Assembly (NCBI GenBank): GCA_937925635.1
Contig: CALALX010000010.1
Location: forward strand, 1-42,941
DNA: 42,941 nucleotides
Origin: an uncultured Caulobacter sp.
Lineage (GTDB): Bacteria > Pseudomonadota > Alphaproteobacteria > Caulobacterales > Caulobacteraceae
Direction: 5' to 3'
Made by a program: the position numbers and the translations under genes. This document shows positions 1 to 10,928 of the stretch, piece by piece. The notes below the pieces were generated by a model, which did no database searches, had not been told where the DNA came from, and saw only the letters and a program-made list of their open reading frames with translations. Numbering within the stretch: position 1 is the first letter of the stretch; each line of letters starts with the position of its first letter.

Positions 1-735
1 GGGGGCGCCGGCGGGGCCGGCGGCGGGGGAGGCGGCGGCGCGATCAGGATGTCGAATTCGGCGGTGTCGCCGAGCTCGCCGACGAAGAAGGCGGTGTCGC
101 CGCCCATCTCGTCCTCGGTCCGCCACTCGATCTGGCCGTCCGGGCCCGACGCGCCGCGGATGATCTTCACGCGGCGCTCGCCGCCTTCGCCGCCCGAATG
201 CCGGAACATCTTCGGCCCATGCATCATCGGCCCATGCATCATCGGCAGTGCGTCGAAGACCTTCTTCTGGGCCGGCGTGAGCTGGGCGTAGAAGGTGCGG
301 GTCGCGGCGGCGCGCTTGGCGAAGGCGGCCTGATGCCGGGCCATCATCTCCGCCTGCCTGTCGAGGCGCTCGGGCGTGGTCAGCCGCTCGGGCTCGCCCG
401 TCTCGCCATCGGCTCCGCGGCGCGGGTGTCCCGCCATCTCCATCGGCTTGGTGGCCTCCAGGAAGGCCTGCAGGGCCGGCTCCTGGGCGGGGGTCAGCTG
501 CAGCATGTCGCGCAGGTGTTCCGCATGCTTGGCCGGATCGCCGCGATGATGGAAGCGCATCATGCCGGGGGCCCCGCCCGGATGCGGGCCTTCGCCGCCG
601 CGCATGATCACGACGCGTTTCTCGACCTTGGCCTCCGGCGCCGGCGCGGCGGCGGGCGCGGCGCTGGCGGCCGCCGTGAAGGCCAGCGACATCACCCCGG
701 CCAGCAGGGCGGTTCTACGAAACACAGAAGTCATG
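1..735 (-). CDS. Spy/CpxP-like LTxxQ-motif periplasmic protein (partial, runs off window)
   Basis: Reading leftward from an ATG at 735, the frame stays open to base 1, so the C-terminus lies outside the window and at least 245 residues are encoded. An AAGGGG Shine-Dalgarno sits just before the start. Residues 1-25 form a signal peptide (basic MTSVFRR start, hydrophobic core, cleavage near AAASA). Two LTPAQ motifs (LTPAQEPALQAF and LTPAQKKVFDAL) are the hallmark of the Spy/CpxP family of periplasmic chaperones and stress sensors. The protein is rich in Met and His (MMRFHHRGD, MMHGPMMHGP), which could suggest metal contact, and the visible end is a proline run. It lies 134 bases downstream of ccmB on the same strand, in the place where ccmC might be expected. 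The family call rests on the motifs; the ligand or stress it answers to is not shown. Confidence 0.72.
213..242. repeat. 15-bp exact tandem duplication inside the Spy-like gene
   Basis: Two adjacent identical 15-base units (cggcccatgcatcat at 213-227 and 228-242) encode a repeated MMHGP pentapeptide in the Spy-like protein. It is an in-frame duplication, probably from replication slippage. Confidence 0.9.
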
Positions 736-869
736 GGACGTCCCCTTATTGTTGCCGGCGGCAGCATGCGTGAACTCTGTGTCCGGGATTTGTCCACGGA
801 ACCCGGGTTTGTTGCAGGGCTGACTTGCTGAATTCTTTGTAATGTTTGAGGTTTCCAACCCGATTTGGG

Positions 870-1535
870 TCAGTCCAGGGCGTTGCGGCAGGCCGCCGCC
901 ATGGCCAGCGGAGCCAGGGCGACCGCCCCGGCCGTCCAGCCCGCCAGCAACGCCAGGCCCGCCGTCCAGGGCAGTCCGGCGGCGTATTGCCCCAGCGCGC
1001 CGCCGCCAAAGATCACCGGCGGCGCGAACAGGGGCAGGACGATGATGGCGATCAGCAATCCGCCCCGTCGGCTGCCCAGCGCCAGCGCCGCGCCGAGTCC
1101 GCCGACGAAGGCGAACGCCAGGCCCCCCGCCAGGGCGCAGACGAAGACCAGCGGCGCGAGGCCGACCGGCGCCCCCAGCGCAATGGCCGCGATCGGCGCG
1201 GCGAGCGCCAGCGGCAGCCCGGTGGTCAGCCACTGGGCCAGGCATTTGATCGCGCAGATGGCTTCCAGCGGGGCCGGCCCGAGCGCCAGCAGATCCAGCG
1301 TCCCGTCCTCGAAGTCGCGTTCGAACAGCCGCTCCAGCGACAGCAGCGAGGCCAGCGCCAGCGCCAGCCACGCGAAACCCGGCGCGATGGCGGCCAGCCG
1401 CGCCGGCTCCGGACCGATCGCGAACGGAAGCAGCGTCGTGACCCCGGCGTAGAAGGCCAGCGCCGGCAGCGGCCCGCCGCCGCGGCCCCAGGTCAGGGCC
1501 AGTTCACGGCCCAACAGCACGGTCAGCGGACTCAT
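870..1535 (-). CDS. ccmB: Haem exporter permease CcmB (cytochrome c maturation)
   Basis: This 221-residue, strongly hydrophobic protein has the usual CcmB length and about six membrane spans. The N-terminal pattern (LLGRELALTWGRGG) and the cytoplasmic segment LERLFERDFEDGTLDLL are characteristic of CcmB. The family forms the membrane part of the CcmAB(CDE) ABC complex, whose ATP hydrolysis releases holo-CcmE so that haem reaches apocytochromes c in the periplasm. Its ATG overlaps the TGA of ccmA (ATGA at 1532-1535), so the two are translationally coupled. No ccmC follows; the next gene on this strand is the Spy-like one. Confidence 0.93.
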   Translation of the reverse strand: MSPLTVLLGRELALTWGRGGGPLPALAFYAGVTTLLPFAIGPEPARLAAIAPGFAWLALALASLLSLERLFERDFEDGTLDLLALGPAPLEAICAIKCLAQWLTTGLPLALAAPIAAIALGAPVGLAPLVFVCALAGGLAFAFVGGLGAALALGSRRGGLLIAIIVLPLFAPPVIFGGGALGQYAAGLPWTAGLALLAGWTAGAVALAPLAMAAACRNALD

Positions 1536-2131
1536 GCGCCGACCTCGACCGCCCGGGTCGGCACGGGCAGCGGATCATGCACGGCGGCCAGGATCATGCC
1601 GCCGCCGGCGATATGGGCCGCCATCATGTCACCGAGTCGCGCGCGCCAGACCGAGTCCAGCGGCGCCAGCGGCTCGTCCAGCAGCCACAGCGGCCGGGGC
1701 GCCGCCAACAGCCGCGCGAGGGCCAGCCGCCGCCGCTGGCCGGCTGAAAGCTTCCGGACCTCCAGATCCAGCAGTCTGCCGAGGTCGAGCGTCGCGGCCG
1801 CGGCGCGGGCCGAGTCGTCGCTCCCGCCACACCACAGCGCGGCGAAGCGCAACTCCTCCCAGGCGGTCCGACCGCCCTTCAGGCCGTCCAGGTGTCCGAG
1901 CAGATGCAGCGATCCGGCCGCGGCCTCGGCGTCGACGCCCTCGAAGGTCACGCGACCGGCGACCGGCCGCAGCAGGCCCGCCACGGCGCGCAGCAGGCTG
2001 GTCTTGCCGGCCCCATTGCGGCCGGTCAGCACCACCGCCTCGCCGGCCGATACTCCGAAGTCGAGCCCGTCGAACAGCAGCCTGTCGCCGCGACGAATCG
2101 AAAGCGTCTCGACCACCACGCGCGAAATCAT
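1532..2131 (-). CDS. ccmA: Haem exporter ATP-binding protein CcmA
   Basis: A 199-residue ABC ATPase. Walker A is GRNGAGKTS near residues 37-45, the signature is LSAGQRRRLALARLL, and Walker B is PLWLLDEPLAPLD. The length and the compact form without a C-terminal domain fit CcmA. The frame extends upstream to 2203, but the ATG at 2131 (MISRVVVETLSI) gives the family-typical N-terminus and is preferred. It energises the CcmB partner encoded immediately downstream. It is transcribed divergently from acnA; the 202-base gap must hold both promoters. Confidence 0.93.
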   Translation of the reverse strand: MISRVVVETLSIRRGDRLLFDGLDFGVSAGEAVVLTGRNGAGKTSLLRAVAGLLRPVAGRVTFEGVDAEAAAGSLHLLGHLDGLKGGRTAWEELRFAALWCGGSDDSARAAAATLDLGRLLDLEVRKLSAGQRRRLALARLLAAPRPLWLLDEPLAPLDSVWRARLGDMMAAHIAGGGMILAAVHDPLPVPTRAVEVGA

Positions 2132-2333
2132 GACGTTACCTGCGAGCGGCTCGCAAAGCCCCTGACGACGACATGGACGTTTGGCGAAACGCGGGGTATG
2201 CACCCGCCCATCGGCCCCGCGCGCCCGCGCGCGGACGTCCGCCGCGCCGGCCGGGACGCTGTGTGTCCCGATCGAGCGCGCGATCCCGGAAGTGGTTTTC
2301 GGGCGGCCGTGAACAGGAAGGGACTCTCCGAAA

Positions 2334-5030
<2,697 letters not shown>

Positions 5031-5036
5031 GGGTCA

Positions 5037-5071
5037 GGGGACATGTTCGCCCGCAGGGCGTACGTGTCCCC
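5037..5071. terminator. GGGGACA...TGTCCCC hairpin after acnA
   Basis: Arms GGGGACA (5037-5043) and TGTCCCC (5065-5071) pair, with an inner CGCCC/GGGCG stem around a short loop. No T-run follows, so termination is uncertain. The outer arm sequence is shared with the two hairpins at 5825-5860 and 5880-5925, which makes it a member of a repeat family as well. Confidence 0.5.
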
Positions 5072-5125
5072 GCTCACGGCCTCGTGAAACGCGCCGCCGC
5101 CTCTTTCTCGCTTAAGTGCGGCGCA

Positions 5126-5821
5126 ATGCGTCGCGCTCTCTTCGCCTTCCTCCTGCTCGCCCTTGTTCCGACGGCCTCGATGGCCGGCGTGCGCCCGCCC
5201 GTGGTCGTGGAGCTGTTCACCGCCCAGGGCTGCTCGTCCTGCGTGAAGGCCAATGATCTGGTGTCGGAGCTTTCCGAGCGTCCGGACGTCCTCGCCCTGA
5301 CCTTCGCGGTCGACTACTGGGACTATATGGGCTGGCCGGACACCTTCGCCCGGCCGGAATTCACCGAGCGTCAGCGCGCCTACGCCCGCAAGCTGGAACT
5401 GCGCGAGGTCTACACCCCGCAGGTGGTCATCGACGGCAAGGTCCAGGCTTCCGGCGTGCGGCCCGAGAAGATCGAGCCGCTGGTCGACCAGATCGTGCGC
5501 GAGGCGCGTAATCCGCCGGACATGCTGTTCATGGGCTCGCGCCGCGTGGCCGTGGGCTCGGGGCCGGTCCCGCGCGGCGGGGCCGAGGTCTGGCTGATCC
5601 GTTACGACCCGCGTCCCATCGAGGTCACCCCCAAACGCGGCGACACCCGCGGCCAGACCCTGGTCCAGCGGAACGTGGTCCGCGAAATCGCGCGTCTCGG
5701 CGCCTGGCGCGGCCGGCCCACCGCCTACCGGGTGCCGGCGGCCGAGACCGAGGGTCTGGAGACGGTGGTGTTGGTCCAGGCGGCCAAGGGCGGCAAGATC
5801 CTCGCCGTGCTGGCGAAGTAG
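5126..5821 (+). CDS. DUF1223 secreted thioredoxin-like protein
   Basis: A 231-residue protein with a signal peptide (MRRALFAFLLLALVPTASMA, cleavage near residue 20). The mature part opens with VVVELFTAQGCSSCVKAND, giving a CSSC redox-type motif at Cys36 and Cys39 in a thioredoxin-like strand-turn, followed by a conserved VDYWDYMGWPDTFA segment; these are the marks of DUF1223. The biochemical role of DUF1223 is not established; a periplasmic thiol function is inferred from the CxxC. The frame is open further upstream into acnA, but only the ATG at 5126 yields a signal peptide. It lies 95 bases after acnA with a hairpin between. Confidence 0.85.
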   Translation: MRRALFAFLLLALVPTASMAGVRPPVVVELFTAQGCSSCVKANDLVSELSERPDVLALTFAVDYWDYMGWPDTFARPEFTERQRAYARKLELREVYTPQVVIDGKVQASGVRPEKIEPLVDQIVREARNPPDMLFMGSRRVAVGSGPVPRGGAEVWLIRYDPRPIEVTPKRGDTRGQTLVQRNVVREIARLGAWRGRPTAYRVPAAETEGLETVVLVQAAKGGKILAVLAK

Positions 5822-5824
5822 GCT

Positions 5825-5860
5825 GGGGACTGCTTCCGTCGATAGACGGTAGCTGTCCCC
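5825..5860. repeat. GGGGAC-family palindromic element, copy 2
   Basis: A 16-base arm at 5825-5840 pairs with 5845-5860 around a 4-base loop, with two mismatches. The outer ends read GGGGAC and GTCCCC, and the left arm shares ggggactgcttccg with copy 3. Confidence 0.8.
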
Positions 5861-5879
5861 GACGCTGGGCCTGAAGATC

Positions 5880-5925
5880 GGGGACTGCTTCCGATGTCCC
5901 TGAAGGGACACCGGAAGCAGTCCCC
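5880..5925. repeat. GGGGAC-family palindromic element, copy 3
   Basis: A 22-base arm pairs with its partner around a 2-base loop with a single mismatch, giving a 46-base near-perfect hairpin. It lies 3 bases beyond the stop codon of the SDR gene, so on that strand it could also act as a factor-independent stop or mRNA 3' end, although no T-run is present. Confidence 0.85.
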
Positions 5926-5927
5926 CG

Positions 5928-6662
5928 TCACACCCGCAGCATCAGCCCGCCATCGACCCCCAGGGCCTGCCCCGTCACGAAGCCGCCGTCGTCCGACGCC
6001 AGGAACAGCGCCGCGCGGGCGATGTCGATCGGCTGGCCCAGGCGCTTGAGCGCGGCCTTCTTCGCCCACAGCGCCGCGACGTCCTCACGCTGGAAGCTGC
6101 CGGCGGTCATGCCGGTGGCGATGGCGCCGGGCAGGATGGCGTTGGCGGTGACGCCGTGACGGCCGAGTTCGAGCGCGAAGGTCCGCATCATGCCGACGAG
6201 CCCCGCCTTGCTGGCCGAATAGGCGACCAGGCCGTTGTCGGTGTGGCGAGCCATGATCGAGGCTGTGTAGATCAGCCGCCCCACGCCCGACTTCACCAGA
6301 TGCGGCGTCGCCTCGCGCGAGATGCGGAACCCGGCGCGCAGATTGACGCCATACTGACGGTCGAACTCCGCGTCGGAGGTCTCGCCGACGGGCGTCGAGC
6401 CGGAGACGCCGGCGTTGCTGTAGACGATGTCCAGCTTGCCGAACGCCTGGACGGCGGCGTCGACGATCGCGGTCGGCGCGGCGTCCTCGCTGATGTCGAC
6501 GCCGAGCGTCTCGATCGCCCCGTGTTCGAAGGAGAGGTTGGTTCCGGGACGGTCGACGGCCAGGACCAATGCTCCCTCGGCGGCGAAGAGTTCGGCGCTG
6601 GCCCGGCCGATGCCGCTCGCCGCGCCGGTCACGATGGCCGCCCGGCCTTGAAGTCTGCCCAT
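5928..6662 (-). CDS. SDR-family NAD(P)-dependent oxidoreductase
   Basis: A 244-residue classical short-chain dehydrogenase/reductase. The cofactor motif TGAASGIG is at residues 12-19, NAG is near 83-85, the catalytic Ser is at 135 (TAS), and Tyr148 and Lys152 are in YSASK. The C-terminus (GFVTGQALGVDGGLML) is typical. The substrate cannot be read from sequence. The ATG at 6662 follows a strong purine-rich site (GAGGGAGAGA). The frame stays open to 6752, but that extension runs through a hairpin and is not family-like. Confidence 0.9.
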   Translation of the reverse strand: MGRLQGRAAIVTGAASGIGRASAELFAAEGALVLAVDRPGTNLSFEHGAIETLGVDISEDAAPTAIVDAAVQAFGKLDIVYSNAGVSGSTPVGETSDAEFDRQYGVNLRAGFRISREATPHLVKSGVGRLIYTASIMARHTDNGLVAYSASKAGLVGMMRTFALELGRHGVTANAILPGAIATGMTAGSFQREDVAALWAKKAALKRLGQPIDIARAALFLASDDGGFVTGQALGVDGGLMLRV

Positions 6663-6701
6663 CCCGTCTCTCCCTCTGCTTCGTGGTTCCGCGCAAAATG
6701 A

Positions 6702-6736
6702 AACCCGCGTTGCCGGAGGGGAAGGCAACGCGGGTT
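6702..6736 (-). terminator. Terminator- or attenuator-like hairpin in the SDR leader
   Basis: AACCCGCGTTGCC (6702-6714) and its exact complement (6724-6736) form a 13-bp stem around a 9-base loop. Read on the minus strand the stem is followed by TTTCATTTTG, a weak T-tract, as in an intrinsic terminator. It lies about 40 bases before the SDR start codon and has no minus-strand gene just upstream, so it may act as leader attenuation. Confidence 0.5.
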
Positions 6737-7000
6737 CATCAGAGGGGGGCATCTTGGGGTGGGGCGTCGGCCGGCCGTCCCGCGATCCGGGGGGGGCTGG
6801 GGGGGCTGTTCAGGATCCTGGACCACAGGATGTCCGACCGGCCGACACGGCTAATCTGATCGCGGGGTCTGGCGGGCGCGCGTTCGAAATAAGGTCATTG
6901 TGCGGCCTTGCATTGCAGGTTCGGCGCAAGTCTGGACGGCGTGGCCAGAACGCAACGCCTCTCGCCAAGCCGGTTGATTTGGCGTTAGCCTTCTCCGGGC
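6737..7000. other. Non-coding gap between divergent SDR and DUF2794 genes
   Basis: I see no gene here. It should hold the outward promoters for both neighbours. It contains two guanine runs (8 G at 6789-6796 and 7 G at 6799-6805). No clear -35/-10 pair could be chosen with confidence. Confidence 0.6.
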
Positions 7001-7336
7001 ATGGCGTTCGATCCGACATACTCCGCGCCACGCGCCGCCACGATCTTCTTCGAACGGCGCGAACTGGAGCGGCTTCTGAGGCTGTACGGCCAGCGCGTGG
7101 CCGCCGGCGACTGGCGCGACTACGGCATCGGCGGGGGGGCGGACGCGGCGGTGTTCAGCGTCTTCCGCCGCGCGGGCGAGGCGCCGCTCTACCGCATCGA
7201 GAAGCGCCCGGCCCTCCAGCGCCGGCAGGGACAGTGGGCGGTGCTCAACCAGTCCGGCCACATCCTCAAGCGCGGCCACGAGCTGGAGCAGGTGCTCAAG
7301 GTCTTCGACAAGGGCCGGCTGTCGGTAGTGGAGTAG
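7001..7336 (+). CDS. DUF2794 protein
   Basis: This 111-residue protein fits DUF2794, a small family largely confined to Alphaproteobacteria. Recognisable elements are FFERRELERLLRLYG near residues 16-30, AAGDWRDYGI, FSVFRRAGEAPLYRIEK, and the C-terminal GHILKRGHELEQVLKVF. There is no signal peptide or membrane span, so it is probably cytoplasmic. The function is unknown. The ATG at 7001 has no strong Shine-Dalgarno. It stands alone between a divergent SDR gene and a repeat pair. Confidence 0.85.
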   Translation: MAFDPTYSAPRAATIFFERRELERLLRLYGQRVAAGDWRDYGIGGGADAAVFSVFRRAGEAPLYRIEKRPALQRRQGQWAVLNQSGHILKRGHELEQVLKVFDKGRLSVVE

Positions 7337-7367
7337 GCGTGGAGCGGCTCCGGGCGCGTTCCCATCG

Positions 7368-7491
7368 CGTCATCCTCGGGCTTGTCCCGAGGACCCATGA
7401 ACACAATCGTCGACAGTGGAGCGAGGGCCTGTCAGCGCGTCGCCGGCATCGCCACCAGGCATGGGTCCTCGCGACATGCGCGAGGATGACG
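7368..7491. repeat. Inverted pair of CCTCGGG..CCCGAGG REP-like elements (REPIN-like)
   Basis: Two 32-base units lie in opposite orientation at 7368-7399 and 7460-7491. Each is itself a small hairpin (CCTCGGGcttgTCCCGAGG; CCTCGCGacatgCGCGAGG) framed by cgtcat and acccatg, and they match each other except at a few bases inside the stem. The same design recurs at 25961-26070. Confidence 0.8.
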
Positions 7492-7503
7492 ACCGGGGGG
7501 TAC

Positions 7504-7537
7504 AACGAAAAGGCCCCGCCGATCGCTCGGCGGGGCC
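7504..7537 (-). terminator. Intrinsic terminator of the Bax-inhibitor-1 gene
   Basis: On the minus strand an 11-bp stem (GGCCCCGCCGA / TCGGCGGGGCC, 7512-7537) with a 4-base loop is followed by TTTTCGTTGT. It lies 26 bases beyond the stop at 7563, a classical rho-independent terminator. Confidence 0.88.
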
Positions 7538-7562
7538 CCTTCATGTCGATGTGGAGCGGCCG

Positions 7563-8315
7563 TCAGTCGCGGCGGACGCCCATGAAGGCCAGCAGGAACT
7601 GGAACAGGTTGATGAAGTCCAGGTAGAGGTTCAGCGCGCCGAAGTTGGTGGCGACCGCCATGCTCTCGTCGTGATCCTTGACCTCGTAGTAGACCATCTT
7701 CAGCCGCTGGGTGTCGTAGGCCGTCAGGCCGGCGAAGATCAGCACGCCCAGGGCGTTGATGATCCAGTAGAGCATCGGCAGCTGCAGGAAGATGTTGAGC
7801 AGGCTGGCGGCCACGAGGCCCCAGACGCCCATGATCAGGAAGCTGCCGAAGCCCGACAGGTCCTTCTTGGTGGTGTAGCCGACCAGGCTCAGCGCGCCGA
7901 AGGCGGTGGCCGTGATCAGGAAGGTCATGAACACCGAGGCGCCGGTGTAGACCAGCAGCCACACGCCCGAGCCGGCGCCGATGGCGGTGACCAGGGCCCA
8001 GTAGTAGATGCCGGAAGCCTTGGCCGACATGTTGCGGGCGGTGAACATCACCAGCAGCACCATGGCCAGCGGCGCGAAGCGCACGACGTGGCCCAGGGTG
8101 GTGAAGCCCTGGAACACGCCTTCCGGCGAGGTCCGGTACAGCAGGTCCATCACCGGGCCGAAGCTCGAGGTCAGGAAGGCCAGGCCGGCGGATAGCAGGA
8201 GGCCCAGCGCCATCTTGTTGTACACGCCGAGCATGAAAGAACGCAGGCCCGCGTCCATCGACATGTCGGCGGTCTGCGGAATCGAGCGCGCGTAGCCGCG
8301 TTCGAAGTCGCTCAT
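7563..8315 (-). CDS. Bax inhibitor-1/YccA family membrane protein
   Basis: A 250-residue integral membrane protein with about seven hydrophobic spans, beginning MSDFERGYARSIPQTADMSM and carrying the family landmark FMLGVYNKMALGLLLSAG near its first span. The C-terminal segment ALNLYLDFINLFQFLLAFMG is highly characteristic of bacterial BI-1 (YbhL/YccA relatives). Members are thought to be pH-sensitive calcium leak channels or modulators of membrane proteases; neither is shown here. The ATG at 8315 is preceded by AAGGGC; an upstream in-frame start at 8333 lacks this spacing. It is monocistronic, with its own terminator. Confidence 0.93.
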   Translation of the reverse strand: MSDFERGYARSIPQTADMSMDAGLRSFMLGVYNKMALGLLLSAGLAFLTSSFGPVMDLLYRTSPEGVFQGFTTLGHVVRFAPLAMVLLVMFTARNMSAKASGIYYWALVTAIGAGSGVWLLVYTGASVFMTFLITATAFGALSLVGYTTKKDLSGFGSFLIMGVWGLVAASLLNIFLQLPMLYWIINALGVLIFAGLTAYDTQRLKMVYYEVKDHDESMAVATNFGALNLYLDFINLFQFLLAFMGVRRD

Positions 8316-8399
8316 GGGAATTGCCCTTTTCAATGTGTCCGAAACGGACGTCCACTAGATATCGGGCGTGCGACGGCCGGACGCAAGTGCGACCGGTTC

Positions 8400-10928
8400 T
8401 CACTCTGTGCGCAAGACCGGCGCCGGCCGCTTCGACAGGGCCTGCATCGCCGCCAACAGGCCGCCGACGAAGGTCAGGCCCGCGGCGCCGCCCAGCAGGG
8501 CCGCCACGCCGCCCCAGTCGACGCTCCAGGTCGCCTCGAACACCTTCACCACCACCGGCCAGGCGGCGGCATAGCCGAGCGCCACGCCCGCCAGGCCGGC
8601 GATCAGGCCGACCGCGCCGTACTCGACGCCGTAGGCGGTCAGGATCTGCAGGCGCGACCCGCCCAGCACCTTCAGCGTCGCCGCCTCGCGCGCCCGGGCC
8701 CGCGCGCCCGCCGCGATCGCGCCGGCCAGCACAAGCAGCCCCGCCAGCGCCGCGACGCCCGCCGCGCCGCGCACGGCCAGGGCGAGGCGGTCGAACATCT
8801 CGGTCGCCGCCGCCAGCTGCTCGCGCACGCTGATGACGTTGACCATCGGGAACGACTGGCCGAGGGCGCGGATCGTGCGCGCCTCCTGCGCCTTGTCGGC
8901 CCGGGCGATGGCGACGTTTCGCAGCGTGGCGCCTTCCAGCGCCGAGGGGTTCAGCATCACCGCGAAGGCGGGACCGAAGCCGCCCCACTCGACCTTGCGC
9001 AGCACGGCAATGCGAGCGTCGATCTCGCGCCCCAGAATGTTGAGGGTGATCTCGTCGCCGACCTTCAGACCCGCGCCCCTGGCGGCGTCGACCTCCATGG
9101 CGACGAGGGGCGGCCCGGCGTAGTCGGCGGGCCACCACCGCCCCTCGACGACGCCGGCGTCCTTCGGCTCGGCGGCGCTGGCCGACATGCCGATGTCGTT
9201 GTCGAAGGCCCAGCGCTCGCCCTGGGCGATGGTCCCGATGTCCAGCGGCTGTCCCTTCAGCCGCGTGATGCGACCGGTGAAGTAGGGACCGCGCAGCCAG
9301 TTGTCGGGCGTCAGCGGTGCGCCGAACGCCCGGCCCACGGTCGCGTCGAACTCGGGCAGACGGTCGCCCGGGATCTCGGTGAACACCATGGCGGGCGCGG
9401 TGCGCGGCGCGACGCTGCTGATCTGGTTGAGCAGGGCCGACTGGATCAGCACCACGGCGCTGAGCAGGGCGACGCCCAGGCCGATGGCCGGCGCGGCGGT
9501 GCGCGCCGCCGACCGCGGACCAGCCAGGTTGGCGATGCCGATGCGCACCGGCCCTCGGGTCAGTGTCCGGCCCTTCCCGGCCAGCCAGGCCGCGCCGCGT
9601 CCCAGGGCCCAGAGCAGGCCGAACGCGAAGGCGACGCCGGCGATCATGATCGAGGCGGCCAGCGGCGTCGGCGCCGTGGCGATCGCGAGGCCCGCCAGGC
9701 CCAGGCCCGCCAGGATGGCGACGATCAGCTCCGGCCCGATCCGCAGACGGCCGCTGAGGTCACGGCGGAACAGGGACGACGGCGGCGTCGACCGCGCTCT
9801 CGCCAGCGGCGCCAGGCTGAAGGCGGCGGCGGCCAGCAGGCCGAAGGCGGCGGCCTTCAGCAGCGGCATCGGATAGATGGCGAACAGCGCCGGCACGGGC
9901 AGATCGTCGCCGGCCAGCTTGCCCAGGATCAGCGGCGCGACCGCCCCGATCGCCAGGCCGATGCCGACGCCGAGCAGCGACAGGAGCGCGATCTGGATCA
10001 GGTAGAGGTTGCGGATCAACACCCCCTCGGCGCCCAGCGCCTTGAGGATCGCGATCGACGGCTTGCGCTGTTCGAGGTAGGCGCTGACCGCGCCCGCCAC
10101 GCCCAGCCCGCCGGCGACCAGCGACGCCAGGCCGATGAAGCCCAGGAAGTACTCCAGCTGGTCGATCAGCCGCTTGACGCCGCCCGCCGCCTCGTTGCGG
10201 CCGCGGGCGTTGTAACCCATGCCCTTGAAGGCCTTCACGTAGCGATCGACCTGGGCGTTGGAGGCCTGATCGGGCTTCAGCGCGATCCGCACCGTCTCGC
10301 CCGTGTCGGGCAGCCCTTCCTGCAGGAAGCCCCCCTTCTCCACGGCCTCGACGGTGGTCAGCACGCGTGGCCCGAGCGCGAAGCCGCGTCCGAGCCGGTC
10401 GGGTTCCGACAGCAGCACGGCGCGGGCCACGAACTTCGCCTCGCCGACCAGGAAATGGTCGCCGAGCTTCATGTTCAGCCGGTCGAGCAGGCTCTGCTCC
10501 ACGGCCGCGCCGGCGGCGTCGCCGTCGGGGCGGAAGGCTTCGGCCAGCGATCCGGCGCCGCGCAGCTCGACCGCTCCCGCCAGCGGATAGCCGTCGGACA
10601 CGCCGCGCAACTCGACCAGGCGGCGCTCGCCCGTCGGGGTCTCGGCCATGGCCATCGAGGCGACGGAGTAGGCCGCCTCGCCCATCCTTTCGAAGCGGCG
10701 GCGGTCGCCTTCGTTGAAGCGCCGGCCCTCGACGCTGACGCGGATGTCGCCGCCGAGGATCTCGCGCGCTTCGCTGGCCAGACCGCGCCGGAAGGCCTCG
10801 GCCGTCGAGCCGGCGGATGCGATGGCGGCGACGCCCAGGGCCAGGCAGGCCAGGAAGATGCGGAAGCCCGCCACGCCGGAGCGCAGCTCGCGGCCGGCGA
10901 AACGGAAGGAAAGCGGCAGCTCGCTCAC
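8400..10928 (-). CDS. ybbP: FtsX-like ABC transporter permease (YbbP type)
   Basis: The 842-residue permease has the YbbP layout: an N-terminal span (FRIFLACLALGVAAIASAGS), a large periplasmic domain, a first FtsX-type bundle, a middle pair of spans, a second periplasmic domain, and a C-terminal FtsX bundle with LKVLGGSRLQILTAYGVEYG. The start is GTG, overlapping the TGA of ybbA (GTGA at 10925-10928), so the two are coupled. With YbbA it should form a MacB-like complex that extracts or moves hydrophobic material at the inner membrane rather than importing a solute. The neighbouring divergent tesA gives the ybbP-ybbA/tesA arrangement also known in E. coli. The substrate is unknown. Confidence 0.9.
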   Translation of the reverse strand: MSELPLSFRFAGRELRSGVAGFRIFLACLALGVAAIASAGSTAEAFRRGLASEAREILGGDIRVSVEGRRFNEGDRRRFERMGEAAYSVASMAMAETPTGERRLVELRGVSDGYPLAGAVELRGAGSLAEAFRPDGDAAGAAVEQSLLDRLNMKLGDHFLVGEAKFVARAVLLSEPDRLGRGFALGPRVLTTVEAVEKGGFLQEGLPDTGETVRIALKPDQASNAQVDRYVKAFKGMGYNARGRNEAAGGVKRLIDQLEYFLGFIGLASLVAGGLGVAGAVSAYLEQRKPSIAILKALGAEGVLIRNLYLIQIALLSLLGVGIGLAIGAVAPLILGKLAGDDLPVPALFAIYPMPLLKAAAFGLLAAAAFSLAPLARARSTPPSSLFRRDLSGRLRIGPELIVAILAGLGLAGLAIATAPTPLAASIMIAGVAFAFGLLWALGRGAAWLAGKGRTLTRGPVRIGIANLAGPRSAARTAAPAIGLGVALLSAVVLIQSALLNQISSVAPRTAPAMVFTEIPGDRLPEFDATVGRAFGAPLTPDNWLRGPYFTGRITRLKGQPLDIGTIAQGERWAFDNDIGMSASAAEPKDAGVVEGRWWPADYAGPPLVAMEVDAARGAGLKVGDEITLNILGREIDARIAVLRKVEWGGFGPAFAVMLNPSALEGATLRNVAIARADKAQEARTIRALGQSFPMVNVISVREQLAAATEMFDRLALAVRGAAGVAALAGLLVLAGAIAAGARARAREAATLKVLGGSRLQILTAYGVEYGAVGLIAGLAGVALGYAAAWPVVVKVFEATWSVDWGGVAALLGGAAGLTFVGGLLAAMQALSKRPAPVLRTE

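Noticed and set aside
800..809. Palindrome AACCCGGGTT upstream of the Spy-like gene
   Set aside because: Ten-base GC palindromes are common at this composition, and nothing else supports an operator.
846..2165. Open frame of 439 codons antisense to ccmAB
   Set aside because: Arg/Gln/Pro-rich shadow; ccmA and ccmB on the minus strand are well supported.
6789..6805. G-runs of 8 and 7 that might form a quadruplex
   Set aside because: Only two long runs on the strand; a four-tract quadruplex would need split runs, and nothing around suggests a role.
6881..6890. GTTCGAAAT resembling a tRNA T-loop
   Set aside because: No acceptor or anticodon stem can be folded around it.
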